Source of the DNA: an uncultured Christensenellaceae bacterium
Lineage (GTDB): Bacteria; Bacillota; Clostridia; Christensenellales; UBA3700
Reading direction: 5' to 3'
Assembly: GCA_910588545.1 (NCBI GenBank)
Contig: CAJUOU010000001.1
Location: 315,787 to 379,786, forward strand
Length of the DNA: 64,000 nucleotides
Shown: positions 1-9,516 of the stretch, in pieces
How positions within the stretch are numbered: position 1 is the first letter of the stretch
Layout: each line of letters opens with the position of its first letter
Position numbers and translations under genes: made by a program
The notes under the pieces: generated by a model
Databases searched by the model: none
What the model saw: only the letters and a program-made list of their open reading frames with translations
Told to the model about the DNA's origin: nothing

Positions 1-2
1 TC

Positions 3-494
3 GTAGTCCGTCGCAGCGAATATGTAAACAAAGACAGTGAGGGCAATGACAACCGTATTAGGGGAATTGGTATAACTGTCGGCGAATATGTAGGGTATAG
101 GTTTGGTTTTGTAACCGCACTTGGTCGTTCCTTTGTGTTTATCGTTAAATTGTTCGGTACTATCTTTATGGCAATAGGAAGTATATTTACAGGAGTAATA
201 GGTGTTGGGGAAGCAGTAGGTGGTACTGTAACTGCTATACAGCAAATTGCTATGGTTTCGCAAGCGGGTTTTCGAGGTGTGCTTTTTGCGGTTTGTGCGT
301 TATCTGCAAACATTGCCATTATGAACTTATTGCCGATACCTGCGCTTGACGGCTCGCATGTAGTGTTTACTGCAATAGAATGGATAAGGGGTAAACCGCT
401 TAACCGAAAGGTAGAAAATATTATCCATACAGTGGGATTGATATGCTTATTCCTACTTGCGATAGTGCTGGATATAGTGCATTTTGTAACATGA
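3..494 (+). CDS. rseP: RseP/site-2 protease family membrane metalloprotease, C-terminal part (5' end outside window)
   Basis: This is the C-terminal end of an M50 intramembrane zinc protease, which cuts transmembrane substrates such as anti-sigma factors. The reading frame is open from the first bases of the window, so the gene begins upstream. The visible part has the PDZ-to-membrane connection, hydrophobic segments and the family motif NLLPIPALDGSH, whose Asp is the third zinc ligand, followed by a last membrane helix near the C-terminus. The position just before ispG is the usual Firmicutes arrangement (dxr-rseP-ispG). Family assignment is secure; the substrate is unknown. Confidence 0.9.
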   Translation, partial: VVRRSEYVNKDSEGNDNRIRGIGITVGEYVGYRFGFVTALGRSFVFIVKLFGTIFMAIGSIFTGVIGVGEAVGGTVTAIQQIAMVSQAGFRGVLFAVCALSANIAIMNLLPIPALDGSHVVFTAIEWIRGKPLNRKVENIIHTVGLICLFLLAIVLDIVHFVT

Positions 495-566
495 TAAAGA
501 TTAATAAAGTTTTTAGACATACAAATAATTAGTCCAACTTTAAAAATAACAAAGGTTGTATAAAAT

Positions 567-1589
567 ATGAAAGTTAAAATAGGAAATATCACTATAGGCG
601 ACGGTGAAAAAATAGCCATTCAGTCTATGTGCAACACGAAAACTACAGATATATTGGGAAGTATCGAACAAATTTTGCAGCTTGAAAGTTACGGCTGTGA
701 TATTGTCAGACTATCCGTTCCCGATATGGAAAGTGCAGTAGCGTTGAAAGAAATTATAAATGGGGTGCATATTCCTGTAGTAGCGGATATACATTTTGAT
801 TACAGGTTGGCGATTGCCGCTTGCGATAGCGGAGTAGCTAAAATACGTATAAACCCCGGCAATATTGGGGACGAAAAAAAAGTACAGTACGTAGCAGATT
901 ACTTAAATGAACGAAATATTCCTATACGTATAGGTGTAAATGGTGGGTCGCTTGAAAAACAATTTAAAGATTTACCGCTTGCAGAAGCAATGTGTAAAAG
1001 TGCTTTGGGGCATGTAGCTCTTTTGGAAAAATATAATTTTTACAATACGGTTATCTCTGTAAAATCAAGCGATGTAAGAACAAGCGTGCAAGCATACAGG
1101 ATGCTAAAAAATGCGTGCGATTATCCATTGCATGTTGGTGTTACGGAAGCAGGTATTTACGAAAAAGGATTGATAAAATCCGCAATCGGCATAGGCAGTC
1201 TTTTGCTTGACGGAATAGGGGATACAATAAGGGTAAGTTTGTCGGATGAGCCGTATAAGGAAGTGCTTGTGGCAAAGGAAATTTTAAACAGCTTAGACCT
1301 TGGCGACCCGCATGTGGAAGTTATAAGTTGCCCGACTTGCGCAAGGACAAATATAGATGTTGCAGGACTTGCAAAAATGGTCGTGGATGCTACGAAAGAT
1401 ATCAAAAAGTCAGCAAAAATTGCCGTTATGGGCTGTGTGGTAAACGGTCCGGGAGAAGCTGCAAAATGTGATTTCGGCGTTGCAGGCGGCAAGGATAAAT
1501 CTGCAATATTTATAAACGGACAAGTAGTAAAGACGATAAGTAACGAGTTTTTGATTAATGAGCTTTTGGATATGATTGCAAAGTTATAA
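567..1589 (+). CDS. ispG: 4-hydroxy-3-methylbut-2-en-1-yl diphosphate synthase (flavodoxin)
   Basis: IspG (GcpE) is the [4Fe-4S] enzyme of the non-mevalonate isoprenoid pathway that converts MEcPP to HMBPP. The 340-residue protein has the N-terminal TIM barrel (motifs IQSMCNTKT, RLSVPD and VADIHFDYRLA) and the C-terminal cluster-binding domain with the conserved cysteines of CPTCART and MGCVVNGPGEA. Its length is normal for the short bacterial form. It lies 72 bp after rseP and shares direction with it. The ATG start directly precedes the conserved KIGNITIG segment. Confidence 0.96.
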   Translation: MKVKIGNITIGDGEKIAIQSMCNTKTTDILGSIEQILQLESYGCDIVRLSVPDMESAVALKEIINGVHIPVVADIHFDYRLAIAACDSGVAKIRINPGNIGDEKKVQYVADYLNERNIPIRIGVNGGSLEKQFKDLPLAEAMCKSALGHVALLEKYNFYNTVISVKSSDVRTSVQAYRMLKNACDYPLHVGVTEAGIYEKGLIKSAIGIGSLLLDGIGDTIRVSLSDEPYKEVLVAKEILNSLDLGDPHVEVISCPTCARTNIDVAGLAKMVVDATKDIKKSAKIAVMGCVVNGPGEAAKCDFGVAGGKDKSAIFINGQVVKTISNEFLINELLDMIAKL

Positions 1590-1649
1590 ATATTAAAAAA
1601 CTTGTGAAAATCGGGGTTATTTAATCTAGATAAATAAAAGAGGTACATT

Positions 1650-3170
1650 GTGGAATTTTTAGACGAATTGAACAAATTGACAAATGATAAATTTAACTAC
1701 TTGAAGGTAAGTAATGTAGAGATACAAAAAAAACCTCCTATAGTAACGGTTAATTTTTTATTGCCTTATGATATTTTGGATAGTTTGTCCGAGGAAGATA
1801 AACTTACCATTAAGGATGCGGTAATCAATATTTTGCCTCATTCCATGCAGGTTGAAATTACATTTTCAAAATCTTACATAAATGACGAAGTTGTAAAAAG
1901 GTATGTTTTAAGTTATTTTAAGGAAAAACATCCTACGGTTATGATTGAAAACAGCGAAATAGATGCGAAAGTAGTCAATGGGATAGCCTTTGTCAAAATA
2001 AATATGAAATCGATGTTTTACGACTACTTTAAGTCAATGGATTTGCTTGCAAGTATGACAAACTATATGTCTCATAAAATGTGCAACGAATTGAGGCTTG
2101 AAATATCCGACAGTAAAAAGGATTTGGATTTGGACACCGACCTTGCAACAGAGGACTCCATAACAATAATAAGCCGTAGGATAAGGACGGATAATCACGA
2201 AAAGATAGTAGGAAAAGCAATTTCCGTGCGACCAAGATATATTGTGGACAGCAAAGATACGGAAGATAATGCCATTTATGCTGGGGAAGTAATAGAGTTT
2301 AAACGAAATGAGAGTAAAAAGACGGGCAACTCATATTATGTATTTAAAATAAATGACGGTACAGGCAGTTTGGTGTGCAAGGCATTTGCAAAATATCAAG
2401 GAGAGGGCGACTATGACAAAATCGGCATAGGCGACGAGATAATTGTTACGGGACGCAAAGATTTGGATAGTTTTTTACATGATAGTGTGCTTTTGTGTAA
2501 AGATATTAGCAAGTGCACGATTGATAAGTCATCGATAATTTTAAAAGAAGATTTAAAAACTACGCCTATGAAATATGTGGCAGTGCACCCTGAGCGCTAT
2601 GTTGACTATATACAAGACGATTTGTTTTCCGCAGGGACAAACAGCAGTGCAGTACCTGAATATTTGGTAGGAAAATCTTTTGTTATTTTTGATTTTGAAA
2701 CGACAGGTTTGGATGTTTCGGACGAAGTAATCGAGCTTGGTGCGGTAAAAGTTGTAGATGGCGTGATAAGTGAAACTTTTTCCACTTTTGTCAATCCGCA
2801 TATTCCTATACCCGAAAAAATTACCGAGCTTACTTCCATAACTGACAACGATGTTAAAAATGCACCCGATATGTCGGATGTAATCGCAGATTTTTATAAG
2901 TTTAGCGAAAACAGCGTGCTTGTAGCCCACAACGCGGCATTTGATAAAAAGTTTGTAGATAAGTATGCAAAGCTTAACGGATATCTATTTGCAAACCGTA
3001 CAATGGATACCGTTGAAATGGCAAGAAAAAGCGTATTTTGCAAAAACTACAAATTAGGCACATTGTGCGAGCATTTCGGTATTAATTTGGAGGGTGCTCA
3101 CAGGGCGGTAAACGATTGCTTGGCGACCGCAAAGTTATTTATCGAACTTGTTAAAATAGGCAAATTTTGA
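1650..3170 (+). CDS. PolC-like protein reduced to N-terminal, OB-fold and DEDDh 3'-5' exonuclease domains
   Basis: The 506-residue protein occupies the place where Firmicutes carry full-length polC (over 1400 residues), between ispG and rimP. Residues about 1-190 resemble the PolC N-terminal region. About 205-300 form an OB-fold (GEVIEFKRN onward), and 345-500 form a DnaQ/PolC-type exonuclease with DFETTGL (D348, E350), VAHNAAFD and GAHRAVND, that is, a complete DEDDh set. The PHP and polymerase domains are absent, and no remnant is visible in the 214 bp before rimP's hairpin. In PolC the exonuclease sits inside the PHP domain; here no PHP half precedes it. The start is GTG with an AGAGGT site. 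It is probably a proofreading or repair exonuclease; whether a separate complete PolC exists cannot be seen here. Confidence 0.8.
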   Translation: MEFLDELNKLTNDKFNYLKVSNVEIQKKPPIVTVNFLLPYDILDSLSEEDKLTIKDAVINILPHSMQVEITFSKSYINDEVVKRYVLSYFKEKHPTVMIENSEIDAKVVNGIAFVKINMKSMFYDYFKSMDLLASMTNYMSHKMCNELRLEISDSKKDLDLDTDLATEDSITIISRRIRTDNHEKIVGKAISVRPRYIVDSKDTEDNAIYAGEVIEFKRNESKKTGNSYYVFKINDGTGSLVCKAFAKYQGEGDYDKIGIGDEIIVTGRKDLDSFLHDSVLLCKDISKCTIDKSSIILKEDLKTTPMKYVAVHPERYVDYIQDDLFSAGTNSSAVPEYLVGKSFVIFDFETTGLDVSDEVIELGAVKVVDGVISETFSTFVNPHIPIPEKITELTSITDNDVKNAPDMSDVIADFYKFSENSVLVAHNAAFDKKFVDKYAKLNGYLFANRTMDTVEMARKSVFCKNYKLGTLCEHFGINLEGAHRAVNDCLATAKLFIELVKIGKF

Positions 3171-3327
3171 AATCGAAAAAGCTGTAATGTAATTTTTAAA
3201 TTTTATGTCTTGTCTAAATAAAGGGTAGTATAAATTGAAATTTATATCTAATTTTCCGATTTTGGCTAATTTTATCGTAATTAATACAAGTAAATATATA
3301 TATTTATAAAAAAATTACAAAAAATGC

Positions 3328-3356
3328 TTGCATTGCATTACTTGATGTGGTATAAT
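3328..3356 (+). promoter_or_regulatory. Promoter for the rimP-nusA-infB operon
   Basis: TTGCAT at 3328-3333 and TATAAT at 3351-3356 are separated by 17 bp, with an extended -10 (TGg). Transcription would begin near 3363, about 58 bp before the rimP ATG. It separates the translation operon from the PolC-like gene. Confidence 0.75.
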
Positions 3357-3379
3357 TTTATCGTAATAGATTAACATCT

Positions 3380-3402
3380 AAGGAGTGGTCGAACCACTCC
3401 TT
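3380..3402 (+). promoter_or_regulatory. Leader hairpin upstream of rimP
   Basis: AAGGAGTGGT (3380-3389) and ACCACTCCTT (3393-3402) form a perfect 10-bp stem around a CGA loop. The left arm contains a Shine-Dalgarno-like AAGGAG followed by GTG at 3385, which would be buried in the stem. There is no T-run, so it is not a simple terminator. A role in processing or translational control is inference. Confidence 0.55.
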
Positions 3403-3420
3403 AATGTTTGCGGAGGATTT

Positions 3421-3885
3421 ATGTCAAAAGTTATTGATATGGTTGAAGAACATATCACAAAAGCAGTAGCCGAATTGGGATACGAAATTATTGAAATCAC
3501 TTACAAGAAATATTTGGGGGATATGAATCTTACAATATTTATCGATAAGGACGGTGGAGTGGATTTGAACGGGTGTGAACTTGTTCATAGAACGATTGAC
3601 CCTATCCTTGACGAGATTGACCCAACAAGTGGGGAAAAATACATTTTAAATGTGTCTTCTCCCGGTATTGACAGACCTTTAAAAGTGGAGCGAGATTATA
3701 AGAGAAATCTTGATAAAGAAGTAAATGTTTCACTTTTTGAAAAAGTGGGGGATTTAAAAAAATTCGTGGCAGTTTTAAAAGGTTATGACTTGCAAAAAGG
3801 ATTAATCGATTTGGATTATAACGGGAAAGAAATTAATTTAGACATCAAGAACATTGCACTGATAAAACCCGAAATTAAATTTTAA
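3421..3885 (+). CDS. rimP: Ribosome maturation factor RimP
   Basis: RimP assists maturation of the 30S subunit. The protein of 154 residues has the family pattern: N-terminal domain with GYEIIEITYKK and the phrase NVSSPGIDRPLK, then the C-terminal SH3-like domain with KEINLDIKNIALIKPE. I choose the ATG at 3421 because GGAGG lies just before it. The longer frame from GTG at 3385 would start inside the leader hairpin and adds residues with no family similarity. It is followed by nusA as in most bacteria. Confidence 0.93.
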   Translation: MSKVIDMVEEHITKAVAELGYEIIEITYKKYLGDMNLTIFIDKDGGVDLNGCELVHRTIDPILDEIDPTSGEKYILNVSSPGIDRPLKVERDYKRNLDKEVNVSLFEKVGDLKKFVAVLKGYDLQKGLIDLDYNGKEINLDIKNIALIKPEIKF

Positions 3886-3937
3886 TAATAAAACTAGAGA
3901 ATAAAATTTTGATAATTTGTAGAGGAGAAATATAAAA

Positions 3938-5008
3938 ATGGTTAATAAAGATTTTTTTGCGGCATTGGACGAATTGGAAAAGGACAAAAGAATTGAAAAG
4001 TCAACATTTATCGAAGCTTTGGAGGCAGGTTTGGTTTCTGCTTTTAAAAGGGAAACCGGCGAAGCAAGACCTATGACGGTTAAATTGAATGAGAATAGAT
4101 GCGAAATTAAAGTTTTTGCATACAAAACCGTTGTTGAAGAAGTTACCGAGCCTGATAAGGAAATTTTGCTAAGCGATGCAAAAGAAATTAAAAAGTCTTA
4201 TAAAGTTGGCGATTGGGTACTTTGGGATGTTACTCCTAAGGAACTTTCAAGAATTGCTATCCAAACTGCAAAACAAGTTGTTATGCAAAGATTGAATGAC
4301 GCTCGTAAAGAACGTGTTATGTCCGAAATGACTGACAGAGAGGGCGAAATTGCCAATGCACAAGTTATAAAAATTGACGGGGATATTGTTTATCTTGAAA
4401 TTTTGAGTACTCAAATGACTGCCATAATGTCAGGTGCGGATAAGTCTCCTAACGAAAAATATATGCCGGGTCAAATGCTTAAAGTTTATGTTAAAAACAC
4501 AAGAACTAATACAAGAGGTCCGCAAGTTATCGTATCTCGTTCGGTTGCAGGTCTTGTTAAAAGATTGTTTGAGATGGAAGCCCCTGAAATCAAGAGTGGA
4601 GATATCGTTATTAAAGGTATCGTGAGAGATGCAGGTAACCGTACAAAAATGGCTGTACATAGTGACAATCCTAATATCGACGCTGTTGGCGGTTGTATTG
4701 GTCAAAAAGGTGTAAGAATCAACGAGGTTGTACGCGAGCTTTCAGGCGAAAAAGTTGATATAATCCGTTGGAGTGAAAATCCGCTTGAATACATTGCAAG
4801 AGCATTAAGCCCTGCACAAGTTTTGAGCATTACACAAGAGGATGAAAAAACTGCAAGAGTAATAGTCCCTGATGACAAGTTGTCACTTGCTATCGGTAAA
4901 GGCGGACAAAATGTCAGACTTGCCGCAAAGTTGACAGGTTGGAAAATAGATGTTAAGTCCCAATCTCAAGCTATACAAGACGGTATAATTGACGTTACAG
5001 AGGAGTAA
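3938..5008 (+). CDS. nusA: Transcription termination/antitermination factor NusA
   Basis: NusA binds RNA polymerase and nascent RNA to control pausing, termination and antitermination. The 356-residue protein shows the N-terminal polymerase-binding domain (to about 125), an S1 domain (about 130-200) and two KH domains, with GCIGQKGVRINEVVREL and LSLAIGKGGQNVRLAAKLTG as the second-domain hallmarks. It ends after KH2, as the short Firmicutes form does, without the acidic repeats of the proteobacterial protein. GAGGAG precedes the ATG by a good distance. Confidence 0.96.
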   Translation: MVNKDFFAALDELEKDKRIEKSTFIEALEAGLVSAFKRETGEARPMTVKLNENRCEIKVFAYKTVVEEVTEPDKEILLSDAKEIKKSYKVGDWVLWDVTPKELSRIAIQTAKQVVMQRLNDARKERVMSEMTDREGEIANAQVIKIDGDIVYLEILSTQMTAIMSGADKSPNEKYMPGQMLKVYVKNTRTNTRGPQVIVSRSVAGLVKRLFEMEAPEIKSGDIVIKGIVRDAGNRTKMAVHSDNPNIDAVGGCIGQKGVRINEVVRELSGEKVDIIRWSENPLEYIARALSPAQVLSITQEDEKTARVIVPDDKLSLAIGKGGQNVRLAAKLTGWKIDVKSQSQAIQDGIIDVTEE

Positions 5009-5011
5009 GAC

Positions 5012-5284
5012 GTGGTAAAAAAAATTCCTATGCGTATGTGTATTGTTTGCCATAACATGGTAGATAAACGCGATTTGATAAGAATAATCAGAACAAAAGA
5101 TGGCGAATATATGTTGGATACTACACTTAAAGCTAACGGAAGAGGTGCGTATATCTGTAAAAACCCCGATTGTTTTGCAAAAATGATAAAAACAAAAGGT
5201 TTGAATAAAGCTTTTAAGGAAAATATTTCGCCCGAAGTTTATGACAAAATTCAAGGAGAATATGATAAATACTACAAAAATTAA
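5012..5284 (+). CDS. rnpM: YlxR/RnpM family RNA-binding protein
   Basis: This is the DUF448/YlxR protein, which in Bacillus subtilis is reported to bind the RNase P RNA and modulate its activity (RnpM). The 90-residue chain has the family signatures PMRMCIVCHNM near the start and NGRGAYICKNPDCF in the middle, including the four cysteines. Translation begins at GTG (5012), three bases after the nusA stop, with GAGGAG inside the end of nusA. Its end overlaps the next gene, which suggests translational coupling. Confidence 0.9.
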   Translation: MVKKIPMRMCIVCHNMVDKRDLIRIIRTKDGEYMLDTTLKANGRGAYICKNPDCFAKMIKTKGLNKAFKENISPEVYDKIQGEYDKYYKN

Positions 5285-5567
5285 GTCTTATATAGGTTTT
5301 GCCATAAAAATGCAAAAAGCCACTTTTGGGGTGGATGGTATAAAAACCTGCAGACGAAAAATATACATTGTATTGTATGATGGTAGTTTGGGGGATAATT
5401 CCCGTAAAAAGTTGTGCGATTTTTGCGCAAATAAAAATATAAGATGCAGTATGGTAGATTTCAGTTTAAGTGAACTTACCAAAAGAGCTAATGTAAAAGC
5501 TGTGGCGATTGAAGATAGCTCTTTGGCGAGTGCAATAACCGAATGTATGGAGGTGCAACATGAGTGA
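5262..5567 (+). CDS. ylxQ: YlxQ, L7Ae/L30e-family putative ribosomal or K-turn RNA-binding protein
   Basis: A 101-residue member of the L7Ae family by position and fold pattern (beta-strand IYIVLYDGSLGDN, then a Cys/Asn-rich segment, then the C-terminal helix). It stands where B. subtilis ylxQ stands, between ylxR and infB. The start at 5262 is chosen over the in-frame ATG at 5241 because AAGGAG lies 4 bp upstream of it. It overlaps rnpM by 23 bp and infB by 8 bp. Similarity to L7Ae is weak at the sequence level, so the role in K-turn binding is inferred. Confidence 0.75.
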   Translation: MINTTKIKSYIGFAIKMQKATFGVDGIKTCRRKIYIVLYDGSLGDNSRKKLCDFCANKNIRCSMVDFSLSELTKRANVKAVAIEDSSLASAITECMEVQHE

Positions 5568-8136
5568 TATTAAAGAAGTTATTGGTAAAGTTAACGGTAT
5601 GCCTGTTTTAAAGGACAATACCATTGTTGCTTTGCAAAAGGATATAAGAGAATTAAAAAATTTAATGCGTTCTATCGAGGGCAGAATGCAAGACAAAAAG
5701 GCGGAAATCAAAGAAAAAGATTTGCCACCTGTTGTCAGCGCCAACGAGGAGGCGGAAGTGCCTGCAGTATCGGTAGCACAGGAGGTTGCACCTAAAGTTC
5801 AAGTGCAGGAAGAAATTGCTGTTCCTAATAACGAGAAGGTAAAAACAGAACAAACAGCAAACGAAAGTACATTTGTTGAAGAAGTTGCCGTACCTAAAGT
5901 TGCACAAAATACCGAAAAGGCACAAGAGCCTGTTCGTAAAAATGTGTTTGTGCCAAATGATAACAGGCAAAATAGAAATAATAAGCCGTACGAAAATAAA
6001 AATCGTGCAAATAATAATGGTCCGCGTGAATTTAACAAAGACGGAAAACCTAATTTTAATAGGGATAATAAAAACAAGCCTTTTAATAAGGACGATAAGA
6101 AACCTTTCAACAGGGATGGTAAGAGAGATAATTTCGGTAAATTCGAAGCACCTCCTATTGCAACTCCTATGAAAGAAAATACTCAAAAGAAAAAGAAAGC
6201 TTTTGAGAAAGACGATAATAAAAAACAACTTAATAAGCGTACTTTGCTTAAAAAAGGTTACGCTACAAACGGTTATGACGGATTTGACGATGATGACGAT
6301 GTTGTAAGAATCCATAAACAAAAGAAAATCAAAAAAGCAAATGACTTTACACCTAATACCGTAAAAATCGAGCATGCAGTGGTAGAAACTCAAATAATTC
6401 CTATTAAAACACTTGCTGAGAAGATAGGTATTCAAGGTGCGGAAATCGTAAAAAAACTTTTCCTATTAGGTCAAATGTGCAATGTTAACGGAAGTATCGA
6501 CTTCGATACTGCGGAACTTGTAGCAATGGATTACGGCATTACCTTGGAGTACAAGCCACAAGAGACAGCTGAAGATATTTTAAAACAATCTGTTTTGGAA
6601 CATTCCGTAGAGGGCGAATTTGTAAAAAGGCCTCCTGTTGTTACCATTATGGGACACGTTGACCACGGTAAAACATCTCTTTTGGACTACATCCGTAAGT
6701 CTAAAGTCGCAAGCGGCGAGGCGGGAGGTATTACTCAACATATCGGTGCTTACACAATAGAGTTGAACGGCGAGCCTATCACATTCCTTGATACTCCGGG
6801 ACACGAGGCATTTACTTCTATGAGAAAAAGAGGTGCAATGGTTACGGATATTGCAATCATAGTAGTTGCAGCGGATGATGGTATAATGCCACAAACGGTT
6901 GAGGCAATCTCACATGCTAAAGAGGCAGGAGTAGAAATTATGATTGCTATCAACAAAATGGATAAAACTCAAGCCAACCCGGATAAAGTTATGGAGGAAA
7001 TGGGCAGATATGATTTAGTTCCCGAGGCTTGGGGAGGTACAACAATGGTTTATCCTGTAAGTGCAAAAACAGGTATGGGCGTTGACGATTTGCTTGAGGG
7101 TATTTTGTTACTTGCAGAGTATAAAGAGCTTACTGCGGTTAAAGACTGTCCTGCAAGCGGTACTATTATTGAGGCAAGGCTTGACAAAGGAGTTGGACCG
7201 GTTGCAACTTGCTTGATTCAACAAGGTACTTTAAAGGTAGGAGATTACATTGTTGCCGGCACTGTTGTAGGTAAGGTTAGGGCGTTGATTGACAACAATA
7301 ACAAACAAATTAAGAGTGCGGGACCTAGTATTGCCGTATCTATTCATGGTTTGTCGGATGTACCTAATGCGGGCGACCAAATGATTTCCGTAAAAGACGA
7401 TAAGCTTGCTAAAAAGGTTGCACAGGAAAGATATAATAAAGAACGTGAAGAAATGCAAAGCAAAAGCAAGGCTCGTAGCCTAGACGATATGTTCAAAGGC
7501 GTAAGCAGTGGGGAGAGAAAATCGCTTGGTGTTATAATCAAGGGCGATGTTCAAGGTTCTGTGGAAGCTGTAAAACAAGAGTTTATCAAACTTGGCGAAA
7601 ATGTTGCTGACGAAAATGTTGTGCTTACAATTATTCATGCAGGTGTAGGTGCAATCAATGAGTCGGATGTTATGCTTGCAGATACAGGTAACGCGGTTAT
7701 CGTAGGCTTTAATGTAAGACCTGAGCCAAAAGCTCGTGCACTTGCGGAAAAAAATGGTGTTGATATCAAAATTTACCGCGTAATTTACGACGCTATCGAT
7801 GATATTCAAAAAGCACTTAAAGGTATGCTTGACCCTGTATTCCGTGAAGAAGAGCTTGGACATGCAGAAGTTCGTGAAACCTTTAATATCAGCAAAGTTG
7901 GTACTATTGCAGGCTGCTATGTTACAGATGGTAAGATTTTAAGAAATGCTAAATTTAGATTGATTCGTGACAATGTAGTTATTTTTGAGGGTAATATATC
8001 GTCCATGAAACGTAATAAGGACGAGGCTAAAGAAGTTGCTAGCGGTTATGAGTGTGGTATCGGGCTAGCAGGATTTAACGATATTAAGATTGGCGATATT
8101 ATCGAAGCATTTATTTTGAAAGAGGAAGAGAGATGA
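5560..8136 (+). CDS. infB: Translation initiation factor IF-2
   Basis: IF-2 is the GTPase that brings initiator fMet-tRNA to the 30S subunit and promotes subunit joining. The 858-residue protein begins with a coiled-coil segment, followed by a low-complexity Asn/Lys/Asp/Arg-rich region (about 130-210) with repeated N-R-D-x-K units. An IF2-N domain comes next (about 275-330), and then the GTPase domain with GHVDHGKT (about 364), DTPGHEAF and NKMDK. The C1, C2 and C3/C4 domains follow. It overlaps ylxQ by 8 bp and rbfA by 4 bp, which indicates coupled translation. Confidence 0.97.
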   Translation: MSDIKEVIGKVNGMPVLKDNTIVALQKDIRELKNLMRSIEGRMQDKKAEIKEKDLPPVVSANEEAEVPAVSVAQEVAPKVQVQEEIAVPNNEKVKTEQTANESTFVEEVAVPKVAQNTEKAQEPVRKNVFVPNDNRQNRNNKPYENKNRANNNGPREFNKDGKPNFNRDNKNKPFNKDDKKPFNRDGKRDNFGKFEAPPIATPMKENTQKKKKAFEKDDNKKQLNKRTLLKKGYATNGYDGFDDDDDVVRIHKQKKIKKANDFTPNTVKIEHAVVETQIIPIKTLAEKIGIQGAEIVKKLFLLGQMCNVNGSIDFDTAELVAMDYGITLEYKPQETAEDILKQSVLEHSVEGEFVKRPPVVTIMGHVDHGKTSLLDYIRKSKVASGEAGGITQHIGAYTIELNGEPITFLDTPGHEAFTSMRKRGAMVTDIAIIVVAADDGIMPQTVEAISHAKEAGVEIMIAINKMDKTQANPDKVMEEMGRYDLVPEAWGGTTMVYPVSAKTGMGVDDLLEGILLLAEYKELTAVKDCPASGTIIEARLDKGVGPVATCLIQQGTLKVGDYIVAGTVVGKVRALIDNNNKQIKSAGPSIAVSIHGLSDVPNAGDQMISVKDDKLAKKVAQERYNKEREEMQSKSKARSLDDMFKGVSSGERKSLGVIIKGDVQGSVEAVKQEFIKLGENVADENVVLTIIHAGVGAINESDVMLADTGNAVIVGFNVRPEPKARALAEKNGVDIKIYRVIYDAIDDIQKALKGMLDPVFREEELGHAEVRETFNISKVGTIAGCYVTDGKILRNAKFRLIRDNVVIFEGNISSMKRNKDEAKEVASGYECGIGLAGFNDIKIGDIIEAFILKEEER

Positions 8137-8486
8137 GCAACAGGATAGAAAGGATAAATGCCGAAATAAAAAAGCAGTTGGCACCTATTATAAGTGAGGA
8201 ACTATCCGACCCAAGAATTAAAGGTATGATAAGCATTGTCAAAGTAGATTGCGACAGCGATTTATCGGTATGCAAAGTTTATCTTAGCGTACTTGGTGCA
8301 AACGGCGAAGAAAAACAAGTGGTTGATGCCATTCAAAACGGGCAAGGTTATATAAAAAATATTCTTAAAAAACGCATTATTTTAAGAAGTTTGCCCGAGT
8401 TGAGGTTTTATTTGGATGACAGCATAACTTACGGCATTAAAATAAGCCAAATTTTAAGCGATATTAATACTAAAACAAACGAATAA
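8133..8486 (+). CDS. rbfA: 30S ribosome-binding factor A
   Basis: RbfA is a KH-fold cold-shock and maturation factor that binds the 16S rRNA 5' helix. The 117 residues contain the family signature: RIERINAEIKKQLAPIISEEL, DPRIKGMISIVKV, and the C-terminal RSLPELRFYLDDSITYGIKI. It starts with an ATGA overlap at the infB stop. Confidence 0.93.
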   Translation: MSNRIERINAEIKKQLAPIISEELSDPRIKGMISIVKVDCDSDLSVCKVYLSVLGANGEEKQVVDAIQNGQGYIKNILKKRIILRSLPELRFYLDDSITYGIKISQILSDINTKTNE

Positions 8487-8550
8487 AATCTTTTAAGGTT
8501 TAAAGCATTTGCAAAAAGGTTAGTATAACATATAAAGATTAGAGGTATAT

Positions 8551-9516
8551 ATGGATTATCAAAATATAATTAATGAGATAAAAAAAGCAAATACCATTGC
8601 CGTTATTTCTCATATAAATCCCGACGGAGACACTGTCGGTTCCTCTCTTGCGATTTATAAAGCAATTCAAATGTATGGCAAAAAACCATACATTTTTTGC
8701 GATGATGTAATGACTGATAAATTAAGTTTTTTGCAAGGGACCGAAAATTACAACAAAGCTAAGCTAGATAAATACGATTTGACTATTGCTGTCGATTGTG
8801 CGGATATGGAAAGGCTTGGAGTTTACTCTGCGGAGGAATTTAAAAAGGGTAAGCGTAAAATGGTTATCGACCACCATAAAACAAATACGAAATACGGGGA
8901 TATCAATTTGATTGATATAAACGCTGCCGCTACCGCTCAAATAGTAACCTTTTTGTTAAAAGAAATGGGCGGACTTAATAGGGAAGTCGCAAGGCTTTTA
9001 TATAGCGGGCTTGTTACGGATAGTGGTGGTTTTACTTTTTCGAATGTGACCGCAAAAACTATGGAGGCAGCAAGTATTTTGCTAGAGTATGATATTGCCG
9101 CTCATGAAATATGTGACCACTTTTTAAAGAAGATAAAGATGAATACGTATAAGCTTAAGGCAAGAACACTTTCTAATGCTAAGTTTTACGATAACAATCA
9201 AATAGGAATTATTAGCTTTTTAAAGAAAGATTTTGATGAGACCAATTGTGATAATTCAAGTACAGAGGGTATGGTAAACAACATTATCAATGTTATAGGT
9301 GTTCGTGTTGCGGTTGCCATAAGTGAAGTTCGCGAGCAAAACTTTAAAGTGAGCATAAGGACGGGCGAGGATGTTGATAGTAGCAAAATTGCGCTTATGT
9401 TTGGCGGCGGCGGTCATAAAAATGCTGCGGGTTTTAGGGTTAACGGCTATTACGAAGATGTTGTGGAAAAGATATTAAAAGCGGTGCGTGACGAAATATG
9501 TTGTTCATGGGAGTAA
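8551..9516 (+). CDS. nrnA: DHH-family oligoribonuclease/pAp phosphatase NrnA
   Basis: NrnA degrades nano-RNA and dephosphorylates pAp in Firmicutes that lack Orn. The 321-residue chain has the DHH domain motifs SHINPDGDTVGSSLA (Mn ligands), TIAVDCAD and MVIDHHKTN, and the DHHA1 domain ending in GGGGHKNAAGFRV. The ATG follows an AGAGGT site. It sits between rbfA and truB, as in many Clostridia, where it is annotated as a bifunctional oligoribonuclease. The overlap with truB suggests a shared transcript. Confidence 0.9.
   Translation: MDYQNIINEIKKANTIAVISHINPDGDTVGSSLAIYKAIQMYGKKPYIFCDDVMTDKLSFLQGTENYNKAKLDKYDLTIAVDCADMERLGVYSAEEFKKGKRKMVIDHHKTNTKYGDINLIDINAAATAQIVTFLLKEMGGLNREVARLLYSGLVTDSGGFTFSNVTAKTMEAASILLEYDIAAHEICDHFLKKIKMNTYKLKARTLSNAKFYDNNQIGIISFLKKDFDETNCDNSSTEGMVNNIINVIGVRVAVAISEVREQNFKVSIRTGEDVDSSKIALMFGGGGHKNAAGFRVNGYYEDVVEKILKAVRDEICCSWE

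Noticed and set aside
1157..1675. 172-codon minus-strand frame across ispG
   Set aside because: It is a shadow of ispG in another frame, is rich in Ser and Ile with no family pattern, and runs into the next gene's start.
5662..6435. 257-codon minus-strand frame opposite the infB N-terminal region
   Set aside because: It arises from the low-complexity A-rich coding of IF-2; the translation is Phe/Ile/Cys-rich and has no start site or family features.
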